Positions 15,930 through 24,673 of a stretch of DNA of 64,000 bases are shown piece by piece. A model generated the notes under the pieces. It did no database searches. It saw only the letters and a list, made by a program, of their open reading frames with translations, and had not been told where the DNA came from. The stretch spans positions 1 through 64,000 of the forward strand of contig JABJEK010000119.1 of assembly GCA_018702955.1 (NCBI GenBank), read 5' to 3'. This stretch comes from Rhodospirillaceae bacterium (GTDB taxonomy: Bacteria > Pseudomonadota > Alphaproteobacteria > UBA6615). Numbering within the stretch: the first letter of the stretch is position 1; each line of letters begins with the position of its first letter. Made by a program: the position numbers and the translations under genes.

Positions 15930-17585
15930 ATGTATATCTATGATGAAATCGACCAGACCATGGTTGACCAACGGGTCAATCAGTTTCGCGATCAGGTCCG
16001 CCGCCGCATCGCCGGAGAATTGAGCGAAGACGAGTTCAAGCCGCTGCGCCTGATGAACGGGGTGTACCTGCAACTGCATGCCTACATGCTGCGGGCTGCG
16101 ATCCCCTACGGCACCCTGTCGGCCGAACAGCTCCGTAAGCTCGCCTGGATCGCGCGCAAATATGACCGCGGTTACGGCCATTTCACGACCCGACAGAACC
16201 TGCAGTACAACTGGCCGAAGCTGGAAGAACTCCCCGATCTCCTGGCGGAGCTCGCCAGCGTGCAAATGCACGCCCTGCAGACCAGCGGCAATTGCATCCG
16301 CAACGTCACCGCCGATCAGTTTGCCGGTGTTGCCGCAGACGAGGTGATCGATCCGCGCATCCATGCCGAGATCATCCGGCAGTGGTCTACACTGCATCCG
16401 GAATTCACGTTCCTGCCGCGCAAGTTCAAGATTGCCGTGACTGGCGCGGAGACCGACCGCGCCGCGGTGAAGGTCCATGACATCGGCCTGATCGCGAAGC
16501 GCGACGCGGCCGGTGAGTTGGGCTTCGAAGTCATTGTCGGGGGAGGCCTGGGCCGGACCCCGATGGTCGGCCCGAGCATCCGCGACTTCCTGCCGGAGCG
16601 TCATCTGCTCTCCTATCTGGAGGCGGTTTTGCGGGTCTACAACCAGCTCGGTCGTCGCGACAACATGTACAAGGCGCGCGTCAAGATTCTGGTTCATGAG
16701 ACCGGGGTCGAGAAGTTCACCGAGATGGTGGAACGCGAGTGGGAACAGATTCGCGACACCGCTGTAGAACTGCCGGCCGGCGAGCGTGAACGGATCGCGG
16801 CATTCTTCAATCCGCCGCTCTATGACAAGGCCGAGGGTGTGGCCGAGACCCTGACCCGCCACGTCTCGGAGGATGCGGGTTTCGCGCATTGGGTCGACAC
16901 CAACGTCGCACCGCACAAGGCGGATGGTTACGCGATCGCCAATATTTCGTTGAAGCCTATCGGCGGGGTCCCGGGTGACGCTTCGGCGGAGCAAATGGAC
17001 GCCGTCGCTGCGCTGGCGGAGCGTTTCAGCTTCTCGGAAATCCGTGTGACCCACGAGCAGAATCTGGTGCTGCCACATGTGCGTCAGGATGAGCTGTACG
17101 CGGTATGGCAGACCCTGAAAGCATATGATCTGCACACGCCGAACCTGGGGCTCGTCAGCGATATGATCGCGTGCCCCGGAATGGATTATTGCGCGCTGGC
17201 GAATGCCCGCTCGATCCCATTGGCTCAGGAGATCAGCGAGCGCTTCGCCGATCTCGACCGGCAGCATGATATTGGCGAGCTGAAGCTCAAGATTTCCGGC
17301 TGCATCAATGCCTGCGGCCACCATCATGTGGGCCATATCGGCATTCTCGGCGTCGATCGGAAGGGCGAGGAGTATTACCAGATAACCCTCGGCGGCAGCG
17401 GCGCGGAGGATGCGAGTCTCGGCGACATCGTCGGGCCGGCCTTCCCCTACGACAAGGTGGTCAATGCGATCGAGACGCTCGTCGACGCCTATCTGGATGT
17501 GCGTGCCGACGGTGAACGTTTTCTCGATACCTATCGTCGGCTCGGTGCCGATCCGTTCAAGGAGGCCCTCTATGGCGTTAATTAG
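15930..17585 (+). CDS. cysI: Sulfite reductase haemoprotein (nitrite/sulfite reductase family)
   Basis: This 551-residue protein has the repeated ferredoxin-like and siroheme/4Fe-4S domains of the NIR/SIR family. The four cluster ligands are visible as Cys415 and Cys421 (ACPGMDYCALA) and Cys458 and Cys462 (SGCINACGHHH). The N-terminal half has GVYLQLHAYMLRAAIP and the GHFTTRQNLQYNW substrate/haem-binding arginine region. The enzyme reduces sulfite to sulfide with six electrons. No CysJ flavoprotein gene is in this window, so the donor may be ferredoxin or a distant reductase. The operon with cysG and cysH favours sulfite over nitrite. Its last 14 bases overlap the DUF934 gene. Confidence 0.92.
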   Translation: MYIYDEIDQTMVDQRVNQFRDQVRRRIAGELSEDEFKPLRLMNGVYLQLHAYMLRAAIPYGTLSAEQLRKLAWIARKYDRGYGHFTTRQNLQYNWPKLEELPDLLAELASVQMHALQTSGNCIRNVTADQFAGVAADEVIDPRIHAEIIRQWSTLHPEFTFLPRKFKIAVTGAETDRAAVKVHDIGLIAKRDAAGELGFEVIVGGGLGRTPMVGPSIRDFLPERHLLSYLEAVLRVYNQLGRRDNMYKARVKILVHETGVEKFTEMVEREWEQIRDTAVELPAGERERIAAFFNPPLYDKAEGVAETLTRHVSEDAGFAHWVDTNVAPHKADGYAIANISLKPIGGVPGDASAEQMDAVAALAERFSFSEIRVTHEQNLVLPHVRQDELYAVWQTLKAYDLHTPNLGLVSDMIACPGMDYCALANARSIPLAQEISERFADLDRQHDIGELKLKISGCINACGHHHVGHIGILGVDRKGEEYYQITLGGSGAEDASLGDIVGPAFPYDKVVNAIETLVDAYLDVRADGERFLDTYRRLGADPFKEALYGVN

Positions 17586-18093
17586 AGACCGCGCACTGTC
17601 CGAGGACAGCTGGCGATACATCGAGGACGGCGAACCCGTCCCGTCCGAGGGCGGCGCCATCGTGTCCCTCGAACGCTGGTGGACCGAACGCGAGCAACTG
17701 TCGGGCCGCAATGCGCCGATCGGCGTGCGGCTCCACAGCGACACCGCTGCGGAAAGCCTCGTTGCGGATATTGATCGGCTGGACCTCGTCGCCGTGCCGT
17801 TCAATCAATTCAAGGATGGCCGGGGTTATTCGACCGCGCGTTTGCTGCGCGAACGGTATGGTTTCACCGGCGAACTGCGCGCCGTCGGCAATATTCTGCG
17901 TGACCAGCTGGCGTTCCTCGAGCGTTGCGGGTTCGACAGCTTCGAGTATGCGGGCGGCACGGATGCGGCCGAGGCACTCACGGCGTTTGACGAGATCGAC
18001 ATCGTTTATCAGACCGCGACGGATCGCCGCCAATCGGCCGCGGCGACGCGTAACCATCCATCACGGGCGTTCTCCAACGGCACGAGCGGATAG
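17572..18093 (+). CDS. DUF934 protein of the sulfite reduction operon
   Basis: I chose the ATG at 17572, which overlaps the cysI stop region by 14 bases and has GGAGG just upstream inside cysI. The product has 173 residues and matches the DUF934 family (oxidoreductase-related, always near cysI/cysH). Landmarks are VPFNQFKDGRGYSTARLLRE, the helix GELRAVGNILRDQLAFLERC, and FDSFE. The function is not established. The frame is open upstream to 17410, but that part lies inside cysI. cysH starts 4 bases after its stop, so translation of the three genes is probably coupled. Confidence 0.88.
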   Translation: MALIRDRALSEDSWRYIEDGEPVPSEGGAIVSLERWWTEREQLSGRNAPIGVRLHSDTAAESLVADIDRLDLVAVPFNQFKDGRGYSTARLLRERYGFTGELRAVGNILRDQLAFLERCGFDSFEYAGGTDAAEALTAFDEIDIVYQTATDRRQSAAATRNHPSRAFSNGTSG

Positions 18094-18097
18094 GATC

Positions 18098-18829
18098 ATG
18101 CGCGGCGAATTCGCAGCACCTTCCCAGTCACATAACGCGGCCCATATGCGGGCCGCGCGGCTGATGAATCTGGTGCCCGATGGTGCCGGCGACAAGGTGC
18201 TGCGGGCCGCGATCGAGGATGTGTTCCCGTTCCGTATTGCAGCACTTTCATCGTTCGGCGCGGAGTCGGCTGTCGTCCTGCATATGATCGCCACGATCGA
18301 TCCTGCAACGCCGGTGATCTTTCTCGATTCCGGACAGCTCTTTGCGCAGACCCTCCAGTATCAGGAGGCGCTCTCCGATCGTCTGGGGCTGACCAATGTT
18401 CGTGTTCAGCACCCGGACCAGCGGGATATCTCGAAGGCGGACCCGGACGGGATGCTGTGGAAGTCCGATCCGGAAGCCTGTTGCCGGCTGCGCAAGGTCA
18501 TACCGATGGAGCGGTCGCTCGAAGGGTTTGATGCCTGGATCACCGGTCGCAAGCGGTTCCAGGGTGGGCGGCGCGTCACCTTGCCGGTCGTCGAGGTCGA
18601 GAGTAAGCGGGTGAAGATCAATCCGCTCGCGGGCTGGTCACCGGACGATGTCGAGGCCTATTTCGAAAAGCATGATCTGCCGCGTCATCCGTTGTGGGAG
18701 TTCGGCTACCTGTCGATCGGCTGCCATCCCTGCACGCGCCCGGTTGCGGCGGGTGAGGACCCGCGCGCCGGCCGTTGGGATGGTTTGGACAAGACCGAGT
18801 GCGGCATCCACGGCAATCCCTGGGGCTAG
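18098..18829 (+). CDS. cysH: Assimilatory APS reductase CysH
   Basis: This 243-residue adenylyl-sulfate reductase has the PP-loop-like nucleotide site FGAESAVVLHM, the LDSGQLF segment, and the catalytic ECGIH near the C-terminus (Cys235). Two cysteine pairs, Cys128-Cys129 and Cys209/Cys212 (CHPC), are the 4Fe-4S ligands that separate APS reductases from PAPS reductases. It makes sulfite from APS using thioredoxin, feeding CysI. The start at 18098 follows the DUF934 stop by 4 bases; the frame is open further upstream but overlaps DUF934. A hairpin with T-rich tail lies 30 bases after the stop. cysD/cysN, which make APS, are not in this window. Confidence 0.93.
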   Translation: MRGEFAAPSQSHNAAHMRAARLMNLVPDGAGDKVLRAAIEDVFPFRIAALSSFGAESAVVLHMIATIDPATPVIFLDSGQLFAQTLQYQEALSDRLGLTNVRVQHPDQRDISKADPDGMLWKSDPEACCRLRKVIPMERSLEGFDAWITGRKRFQGGRRVTLPVVEVESKRVKINPLAGWSPDDVEAYFEKHDLPRHPLWEFGYLSIGCHPCTRPVAAGEDPRAGRWDGLDKTECGIHGNPWG

Positions 18830-18858
18830 CCGGTTGATAGCAGACCCGGAATGCAAAA

Positions 18859-18897
18859 CCGGCGCCCTGTCTGGCAAGAAGGGGCGCCGGCTTCGTT
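18859..18897 (+). terminator. Rho-independent-like terminator after cysH
   Basis: CCGGCGCCC (18859-18867) pairs perfectly with GGGCGCCGG (18882-18890) over a 14-base loop. The following bases CTTCGTTT are only moderately T-rich, and AAAA directly precedes the stem, so it could also serve the GST gene that ends on the minus strand at 18916. Confidence 0.6.
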
Positions 18898-18915
18898 TCG
18901 CGATGATCTGTCCGT

Positions 18916-19554
18916 CTACTCGGGGATCGGCAACGGCTGATCGTTCTCCGGAATATTCCAGGCACGCTGGACAGCCGGACGATCCAGCATGGTCATGTAC
19001 CAGCGACGCACGTTCGGGTAATCGTTCAGGTCGATCTCCTGCCAGTTGTGGCGTGCGGCCCAAGGCCAGCATGCCATGTCGGCAATTGAATATTCGTCGA
19101 CGATGAAATCGCGGCCCTCGAGGCGCTTGTCGAGCACACCATAAAGGCGTCGCGCCTCTTCCTCGTAGCGCTTGCGGGCATACTCGGAGGCGTCAGGGTT
19201 GTATTTCGTGAAGTGATGGACCTGCCCCAGGATTGGGCCATAGCCGCCCATCTGCCACATCAGCCATTCCATCGTGCGCCAGTAGGCGTCGCGATCGCTG
19301 GTATTCAGGAATTTGCCGGTCTTCTCGGCGAGGTACAGCAGGATCGCGCCCGTCTCGAACAGCGAATAGTCGTTGTTGTCGCGGTCAACGATCGCCGGAA
19401 TCTTGTTGTTCGGGCTGATCTTCAGAAACTCAGGGTCGAACTGCTCGTCCTTACCAATGTGGACCGTATGGGTGTTGTACTCGATTCCGGTTTCCTCGAG
19501 CATGATCGCGACCTTGCGGCCGTTCGGCGTGAAGAAAGTGTAAAATTCGATCAT
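18916..19554 (-). CDS. Nu-class-like glutathione transferase (YfcG/YghU type)
   Basis: This 212-residue protein begins MIEFYTFFTPNGRKVAIMLE, the TPNG motif of nu-class GSTs such as E. coli YfcG, where Thr/Asn bind glutathione instead of Ser/Cys. Then come NNKIPAIVD with the cis-proline, LFETGAILLYLAEK, and WQMGGYGPILGQ, which is typical of the group. The helical domain has the YSIADMACWPWA N-cap motif. YfcG-like enzymes show disulfide reductase activity with glutathione and protect against peroxides. The ribosome site GGAAGAG precedes the start. It is convergent with the cys operon. Confidence 0.92.
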   Translation of the reverse strand: MIEFYTFFTPNGRKVAIMLEETGIEYNTHTVHIGKDEQFDPEFLKISPNNKIPAIVDRDNNDYSLFETGAILLYLAEKTGKFLNTSDRDAYWRTMEWLMWQMGGYGPILGQVHHFTKYNPDASEYARKRYEEEARRLYGVLDKRLEGRDFIVDEYSIADMACWPWAARHNWQEIDLNDYPNVRRWYMTMLDRPAVQRAWNIPENDQPLPIPE

Positions 19555-19648
19555 CTGAGATATCTCTTCCCTGTCTTCGTTGTGTGAGCGCGAACCTATT
19601 GGCCGTTTGAAAAACGGTCAATCGCTGGAAGTTCACAAGTTTTGTGCG

Positions 19649-20062
19649 TTAACTGGGGCGTTTCCAGATGATGAACTGGCGGGTCACCCCGTCCGGACCG
19701 AGGCCGGAGAAAACCATCTTGGTGCCGTCTTTGGTGATTTCTCGCGACAGCGACATGCCCACCATGTTCGGGTCCAGTGCCGTCTGGACGGTGTGGGTGA
19801 CGGTGTCGTCCTTGAGGCTCCAGGTGCCTGCGTAGTTGAAATAACTCGAGAAGGCCTCAACGCGCTCCTCATCGCTTGGTCGGTCGGCCGGCAGGAAGCG
19901 ATCTGCGAAATGGGTGATCGCGGACATGTATCCGTCCGGCGTGTACATGATCATGCCGCCGGCATCGCGTCCCATCGGGTGGTTCCGCGTTCCGTCCTCA
20001 CTCTCGGCGTACATCTCGTCGAGCACCCAGGCGCCCACCAGGTCGTTGTCACTTAGTGCCAT
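19649..20062 (-). CDS. Lipocalin-like domain protein
   Basis: I chose the start at 20062 (137 residues) because AGGAAAG precedes it; the frame opens upstream to 20326, but that sequence overlaps the next gene's region. The protein shows the pattern of the lipocalin_5 / lipocalin-like family: LVGAWVLDEMYAESEDGT, MIMYTPDGYMSA, YFNYAGTWSLKDDTVTH, LDPNMVGMSLSRE. There is no signal peptide, so it is probably cytoplasmic. Members are small beta-barrels often found near polyketide or detoxification genes; the ligand is unknown. It is divergent to the M17 aminopeptidase, 159 bases apart. Confidence 0.82.
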   Translation of the reverse strand: MALSDNDLVGAWVLDEMYAESEDGTRNHPMGRDAGGMIMYTPDGYMSAITHFADRFLPADRPSDEERVEAFSSYFNYAGTWSLKDDTVTHTVQTALDPNMVGMSLSREITKDGTKMVFSGLGPDGVTRQFIIWKRPS

Positions 20063-20221
20063 TATTCTTTCCTGTATTGGTTCGACGCGGGAGCCTAGTG
20101 CCTTCGCCCGAAAGATTGAAGCAAATCCGTTACCGGGCGCGTTGATACGCCCCGGCGGCTCAGGCAAAGTCGATGGCGTCACGGGTTCGCCCCCCGGAAT
20201 TGCAAATATGAGGATGACGCT

Positions 20222-21595
20222 GTGCCCCACAATCTGATTTCCCGGTCGCGCAAGGATACGATTACGCTGACCGTACTCGATAGCGGCCGCGTCAATGCCT
20301 GGCGCAAGAGACTGACGGCCGCGCAACGCGACTGGCTTGAGCAGACGGGCTTTTCGGGGCGCCCCGGTGGCTGGGCCATGCTGCCGAACCAGAAAGGCGG
20401 CGTAGAAGGCGCGGTGTTCGTCACCGGCAAAGATACAGATATGTGGTCATGGTCGACGCTTGCGGCACGATTGCCGAAGGGCAGCTACCGGATCGCGGGA
20501 CGCGTGTCGAAGGCCATGGCGAACGACGCTGCGCTCGGCTGGGGGCTCGCATCCTATGAGTTTACCCGGTACCGGGCGGCGCGAGTTACTCGTCCCGACC
20601 TGGTTTGGCCCGCGGATGCGGATCAGGCCGCCATTCGCCAGATGCTCGACGCGACGACACTGCTCCGCGACCTGATCAACATTCCGGCCGAGGATCTCGG
20701 TCCGTCCGAGCTGACCGGTGAGGCACGCAAGGTCGGCCGCAAGTACAAGGCGCGGGTGCGGGTGATCGCGGGCGACGCCCTGTTGAAGGCGAACTACCCG
20801 ATGATCCACATGGTCGGCCGGGCCTCGGACGACGCACCACGGCTGATCGACATGCGCTGGGGCACCAAGGGCCCGCTGGTGACCCTCGTCGGCAAGGGTG
20901 TCTGTTTCGACACGGGCGGGCTCGACCTGAAGCCCGCGGCGGGCATGCTGCGTATGAAAAAGGATATGGGTGGTGCGGCACATGCACTGGCACTTGGCCA
21001 GTTGATCATGGCGGCGAAGCTGCCCGTGCGTCTGCGCGTGCTGATCGGGGCGGTGGAAAATGCCGTGGCCGGAAATGCCTACCGTCCCTGGGATGTGTTG
21101 CAAACCCGCAAGGGCATCACGGTCGAGAACGCGAACACCGACGCCGAGGGGCGCCTGGTGATCGGCGACTGCCTGGCCGAGGCCAGCCGCGAGAAGCCCG
21201 ACATGCTGCTGGATTTCGCGACTCTGACGGGTGCGGCGCGCGTCGCGGTCGGCACCGGGCTGGCCGCGGTGTTTGCGAATGACGACAAGCTTTATGCCGA
21301 CCTGGAGAAGCAGGGCGCGGCCACGTCCGACCCGATGTGGCGATTGCCGTTGCACAAGCCCTATCGCAAGTTGCTCGACAGCAAGGTGGCGGATATTTCG
21401 AGCGCCAGCGACGGCCCGTTCGGGGGTGCCATTACGGCGGCGCTCTTCCTGCAGGAATTCGTCGACGACGATGTGCCTTGGGCGCATTTCGACATCATGG
21501 CCTGGAACACTGGCAATCTGCCCGGGCGGCCTACCGGGGGTGAGGCCCAGGGCCTGCGCGCTGCGTTTGGGGCCATCAAGGCGCAATTTGGCTGA
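20222..21595 (+). CDS. M17 family leucyl aminopeptidase
   Basis: This 457-residue enzyme probably starts at a GTG codon. The C-terminal catalytic domain holds all expected metal ligands and catalytic residues: Lys225 and Asp230 (VGKGVCFDTGG), Asp248 (MKKDMGG), and the NTDAEGRL motif with Asp307, Glu309 and the catalytic Arg311. The fold's signature LDFATLTGAARVA follows. It cleaves N-terminal residues from peptides with two metal ions and is normally a cytoplasmic hexamer. The N-terminal domain is shorter than in PepA, as in a common alphaproteobacterial subgroup. No transport gene adjoins it. The AT-rich gap after it separates it from the LLM gene. Confidence 0.93.
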   Translation: MPHNLISRSRKDTITLTVLDSGRVNAWRKRLTAAQRDWLEQTGFSGRPGGWAMLPNQKGGVEGAVFVTGKDTDMWSWSTLAARLPKGSYRIAGRVSKAMANDAALGWGLASYEFTRYRAARVTRPDLVWPADADQAAIRQMLDATTLLRDLINIPAEDLGPSELTGEARKVGRKYKARVRVIAGDALLKANYPMIHMVGRASDDAPRLIDMRWGTKGPLVTLVGKGVCFDTGGLDLKPAAGMLRMKKDMGGAAHALALGQLIMAAKLPVRLRVLIGAVENAVAGNAYRPWDVLQTRKGITVENANTDAEGRLVIGDCLAEASREKPDMLLDFATLTGAARVAVGTGLAAVFANDDKLYADLEKQGAATSDPMWRLPLHKPYRKLLDSKVADISSASDGPFGGAITAALFLQEFVDDDVPWAHFDIMAWNTGNLPGRPTGGEAQGLRAAFGAIKAQFG

Positions 21596-21709
21596 TAAGA
21601 TATAGATATCAGTTATGGATATTATTAGTTCACATAATTGGTGATTTTGTCACTGAGGCGTTAGAACTGGTCCAAATTTCAATCATAAATACTGCCCTGG
21701 GAGGCCCCG
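21596..21709. other. AT-rich intergenic region with the LLM gene's leader
   Basis: These 114 bases are much richer in A and T than the genes on both sides. They carry CTGATA / TATCAG arms (21592-21597 and 21607-21612) around the aminopeptidase stop and repeated GATAT words. GGGAGG at 21699-21704 is the ribosome site of the next gene. The promoter of the LLM gene is expected here; I cannot fix its hexamers. Confidence 0.4.
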
Positions 21710-23020
21710 ATGGTTAAACCGATTCTCCAGACTTATCCGGTTATTCATGCCGAGAGCGAAGAAGAGCGCGAGAAGTTGCGCCCGATCGGACGCAATAAGG
21801 AGCGTTATCAGGAGACGGTCCAGGGCTGGCATGAAGTGATCATGGCCGCCGACAATCTCAACTTCTGGGGCGTCGCCACGATTGAGCATCATTTCTGGTC
21901 GGAAGGCTATGAGGTCGGCCCGGCGCCGGCGATCATGGATGCCTACTGGGCCGCGATCACCAAGAATGTCCGCGTCGGCCAGCTCGGCTATGTGATGAGT
22001 ATTCAGAACCCGATCCGGGTGGCCGAAGAGACCGCGATCATCGATCATCTGTCCCAGGGCCGCAGCTTCGTCGGCTTCGCGCGCGGGTATCAGAGCCGCT
22101 GGACCAACGTGTTCGGTCAGCATTACGGCACGACCTCGACCAAGTCTCCGACGGCGGCCAAGAACAACCAGACCGCTGTCGGTGCCGGTTTCGCGCAGAG
22201 CGGATTCTCGATTTCCGACAAGGACGTCAAGAACGACCAGCACAACCGCGATGTCTTCGAGGAAAATATCGAGATCGTGCTCAAGGCCTGGACTCAGGAT
22301 TCGATGAATCACAAGGGCAGCGCATGGCAAATCCCGTATCCGGGCGATACCGGTGTCGACGATTGGCAGTTGGCCCAGGTCGGCGTCACCCAGCGCATGG
22401 GTGCGCTGGACGAAGTCGATGAGAACAACAATGTGGTCAACGTCAGTGTCTGCCCCGCACCGTATCAGGACCCGCATCCGCCGGTCTTCGTGTCGGGCAG
22501 CGGTAGCCCCGAGACGATCGACTACAATGCGCGGATGGGCTTCATTCCGACCTATTTCACCGATATCAGCACGGCAGCGCCGCTCGGGGAGCAGTATGCG
22601 AAGACTGCGGCCGAGAATGGCTTCAACTGGCTGCCGGGTCAGAACCAGAATATCGTGCGCTGGCTGCAGATCGCCGACAGCTATGACGCCGCGGTCGATG
22701 CCGTGATGGCGCATGACTTCGACATCTGGAAGAACTTCTACGCTGCCATGGGCCGCCGGAAGCTTGATGAGGCCGACGTCATCGGCTCGATGCTGGATTC
22801 CGGCCTGTACTGCATCGGTACGGCCGACTCGGTTCGCGATCAGCTGGTCGCCCAGTGGGAAGAAATGCCCGCTGAGTTCATCACGCTGATCTATCACTAT
22901 GCGCAGATGCCGAAGGACAAGGTCATCCAGAACATGACCGAGTTCAACGAGGTGGTGAAACCGGCGCTCGACGAGATAACCGCGCGCGCAGGCCATGATA
23001 TGGCCGAAGCGGCGGAATAA
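21710..23020 (+). CDS. LLM-class flavin-dependent oxidoreductase
   Basis: This 436-residue luciferase-like monooxygenase family protein has the TIM-barrel landmarks: a histidine-containing strand (ATIEHHFW), VGQLGYVMSIQNPIRVAEE, and IDHLSQGRSFVGFARGYQSR, the conserved F420/FMN-type segment. Later come PPVFVSGSGSPETIDYNARM and a long C-terminal helical region. Such enzymes use reduced FMN and oxygen on sulfonates, amines or other small compounds; the substrate here is not deducible. The ribosome site GGGAGG is strong, and a strong terminator hairpin follows 32 bases after the stop, so it is probably transcribed alone. Confidence 0.9.
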   Translation: MVKPILQTYPVIHAESEEEREKLRPIGRNKERYQETVQGWHEVIMAADNLNFWGVATIEHHFWSEGYEVGPAPAIMDAYWAAITKNVRVGQLGYVMSIQNPIRVAEETAIIDHLSQGRSFVGFARGYQSRWTNVFGQHYGTTSTKSPTAAKNNQTAVGAGFAQSGFSISDKDVKNDQHNRDVFEENIEIVLKAWTQDSMNHKGSAWQIPYPGDTGVDDWQLAQVGVTQRMGALDEVDENNNVVNVSVCPAPYQDPHPPVFVSGSGSPETIDYNARMGFIPTYFTDISTAAPLGEQYAKTAAENGFNWLPGQNQNIVRWLQIADSYDAAVDAVMAHDFDIWKNFYAAMGRRKLDEADVIGSMLDSGLYCIGTADSVRDQLVAQWEEMPAEFITLIYHYAQMPKDKVIQNMTEFNEVVKPALDEITARAGHDMAEAAE

Positions 23021-23051
23021 ACCCGAAGTCAAATCGGGGGAACGCGAGACG

Positions 23052-23085
23052 GAAGGGTCGCACGCTGTGCGGCCCTTCTGTTTTT
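23052..23085 (+). terminator. Strong intrinsic terminator after the LLM gene
   Basis: GAAGGGTCGCAC (23052-23063) pairs with GTGCGGCCCTTC (23067-23078) over a 3-base loop, with one G-U pair in a 12-base stem. TGTTTTTCTG follows. It is the clearest intrinsic terminator in the window and separates the LLM gene from the next GST gene. Confidence 0.85.
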
Positions 23086-23105
23086 CTGAATACAGGAGAT
23101 CAGTG

Positions 23106-23726
23106 ATGCTGAAGATTCTCGGACGCGCGACGTCCACCAACGTGCAGAAGGTGCTGTGGTTCTGCGACGAGGCAGGCGTCGCCTACGACCATGACAATGA
23201 TATCGGCGGCGCGTTCGGCCAGAACGACACGCCCGAGTATCTGGCGATGAATCCGAACGGCAAGGTGCCGACGGTCATCGACGATCACTTCGTGATGTGG
23301 GAGTCGAACAGCGTCATCCGCTATCTCGCCCGCAAGCATAAGAGCGCGCTCTATCCTTCGGAATTCGAGGCGCGGAACCTGGTCGAGCGCTGGATGGATT
23401 GGGAGCTGTCGGTCGTCGCCCCGCATCAGGGCACCGTGCTGGTTGGCCTGGTGCGCACGAAGCCCGAAGACCGGGACAACGCGAAAATCGAGGCTTCCCG
23501 CCAGGCCTGGGCGCGAGGCATGACCATTCTCGATGGGCAGCTTGGCGAGACTGCATATGTCGCCGGCGATGAGTTTACCCTGGCTGACATCCCGCTCGGG
23601 CCCATCGCGCATCGGTTCTTCAGCCTCGACATCGAGCGGCCGGACCTGCCCAACCTGCGGCGCTGGTACGAGGCGCTCTCCACGCGGCCGGCGTTCCAGA
23701 AATGGTGCCTGATCGAGATGGCCTAG
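23106..23726 (+). CDS. Glutathione S-transferase family protein
   Basis: The start at 23106 gives 206 residues behind AGGAG at a proper distance; the frame is open further upstream, but through the terminator. The N-terminal domain begins MLKILGRATSTNVQKVLWFC, with Ser/Thr-Asn at the glutathione-activating position. NPNGKVPTVID holds the cis-proline and WESNSVIRYLARK the glutathione-binding Glu-Ser. The C-terminal domain has the FTLADIPLG N-cap. It is typical of bacterial GSTs near catabolic genes. It ends in a CTAG that also holds the stop of the opposite ghrA-type gene. Confidence 0.9.
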   Translation: MLKILGRATSTNVQKVLWFCDEAGVAYDHDNDIGGAFGQNDTPEYLAMNPNGKVPTVIDDHFVMWESNSVIRYLARKHKSALYPSEFEARNLVERWMDWELSVVAPHQGTVLVGLVRTKPEDRDNAKIEASRQAWARGMTILDGQLGETAYVAGDEFTLADIPLGPIAHRFFSLDIERPDLPNLRRWYEALSTRPAFQKWCLIEMA

Positions 23727-24658
23727 TAGCCGAGGCGCGTATCTACCTGGTTGGAGAGCGCGTCGCCGCGCTGGTGGCGGCCGATATCGTCGAGAATCTG
23801 GATGACGACGCTCCGCGGGTCTGTGATGGCGGCGTTGTGGGGCGTGACCGTGATCTGCGGATGGTCCCAGAAGGGATGATCGCCGGGCAGCGGCTCTTCG
23901 CGAAACACGTCGAGCGTGGCGTGGGCGAGGCGACCGTCTTCCAGGGCCGGGATCAGGTCCGCCTCGATCATATGCCCGCCGCGCGCCGCATTGATCAGAT
24001 ATGCCCCCATGGGAAGTCTCGAGAATAGCTCCGCGCCGAGGATGCCCTCTGTCTCGGGTGTGAGCGGCAGCAGGCAGATCAGAATGCGCGAGCGGCCGAG
24101 CAATGCGTCGAGGCCGCCGCGTCCATCGAAGCACGTGATCCCCGGCAGGTCTTTTGGGGAACGGCTCCAGCCGGCCACATCGAATTTCAGATTTGAGAGT
24201 GCATTTGCACTGGCCTGCCCCAACTCGCCGAGCCCGAGGATACCCACGCCTTGTTCATCAGCCTGGCGGAGCTCCCGGGCGCGGTCATCCCAGACATGGT
24301 CGCGCTGCTGCTGGTCGAGCGCGGGCTGGTTTCGGTGATAGCGCAGGGTGTGGAGCAGTACATATTCGCGGATGCCTGCCGTCAGGTAGGGGTCGACTAC
24401 GCGTACGACGGCGACATGGGCGGGAAAGTCCGGATCTTCGAACAGGTGATCCACCCCGGCGCCAAGCGAAAAGACGATAGCGAGGTTGGACAGGCTGGCC
24501 AACGCGCCCGGTGCGGGCTTCCAGGCAAGCGCATAGGTGATGTCTGCCGGGTCGCCGACGTCGGGCCAGATTCGCACATCGAGGTCGGGGTCGCGCTGCT
24601 GGAGCTCGCGCGCCCACCAGTCGGGACGGTCGTGGGAAGCGATGATCAGGATGGCCAT
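23723..24658 (-). CDS. ghrA: D-2-hydroxyacid dehydrogenase, glyoxylate/hydroxypyruvate reductase A type
   Basis: This 311-residue NAD(P)-dependent reductase has the Rossmann motif GLGELGQASANAL, followed by a WSRSPKDLPG segment, where the Arg after the second strand favours NADPH. The catalytic set is the Arg in INAARGGH, the Glu in DVFREEPLP and the His in TPHNAA. The N-terminal plan and length match the GhrA subgroup that reduces glyoxylate and hydroxypyruvate. It is transcribed after yejF with a 15-base gap, so it is probably the last gene of the yej transcript. Its stop codon shares the palindrome CTAG with the stop of the GST gene on the other strand. Symbol by similarity only. Confidence 0.85.
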   Translation of the reverse strand: MAILIIASHDRPDWWARELQQRDPDLDVRIWPDVGDPADITYALAWKPAPGALASLSNLAIVFSLGAGVDHLFEDPDFPAHVAVVRVVDPYLTAGIREYVLLHTLRYHRNQPALDQQQRDHVWDDRARELRQADEQGVGILGLGELGQASANALSNLKFDVAGWSRSPKDLPGITCFDGRGGLDALLGRSRILICLLPLTPETEGILGAELFSRLPMGAYLINAARGGHMIEADLIPALEDGRLAHATLDVFREEPLPGDHPFWDHPQITVTPHNAAITDPRSVVIQILDDIGRHQRGDALSNQVDTRLGY

Positions 24659-24673
24659 GACGGGTGCGTTGTA

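Noticed and set aside
15558..17804. A 748-residue open frame on the minus strand opposite cysI and its neighbours
   Set aside because: It lies antisense to a well-conserved gene set, has no family motifs, and its openness follows from GC-rich codon use on the other strand.
21683..23140. A 485-residue open frame on the minus strand opposite the LLM gene
   Set aside because: Antisense to a recognised enzyme and crosses the strong terminator at 23052-23085.
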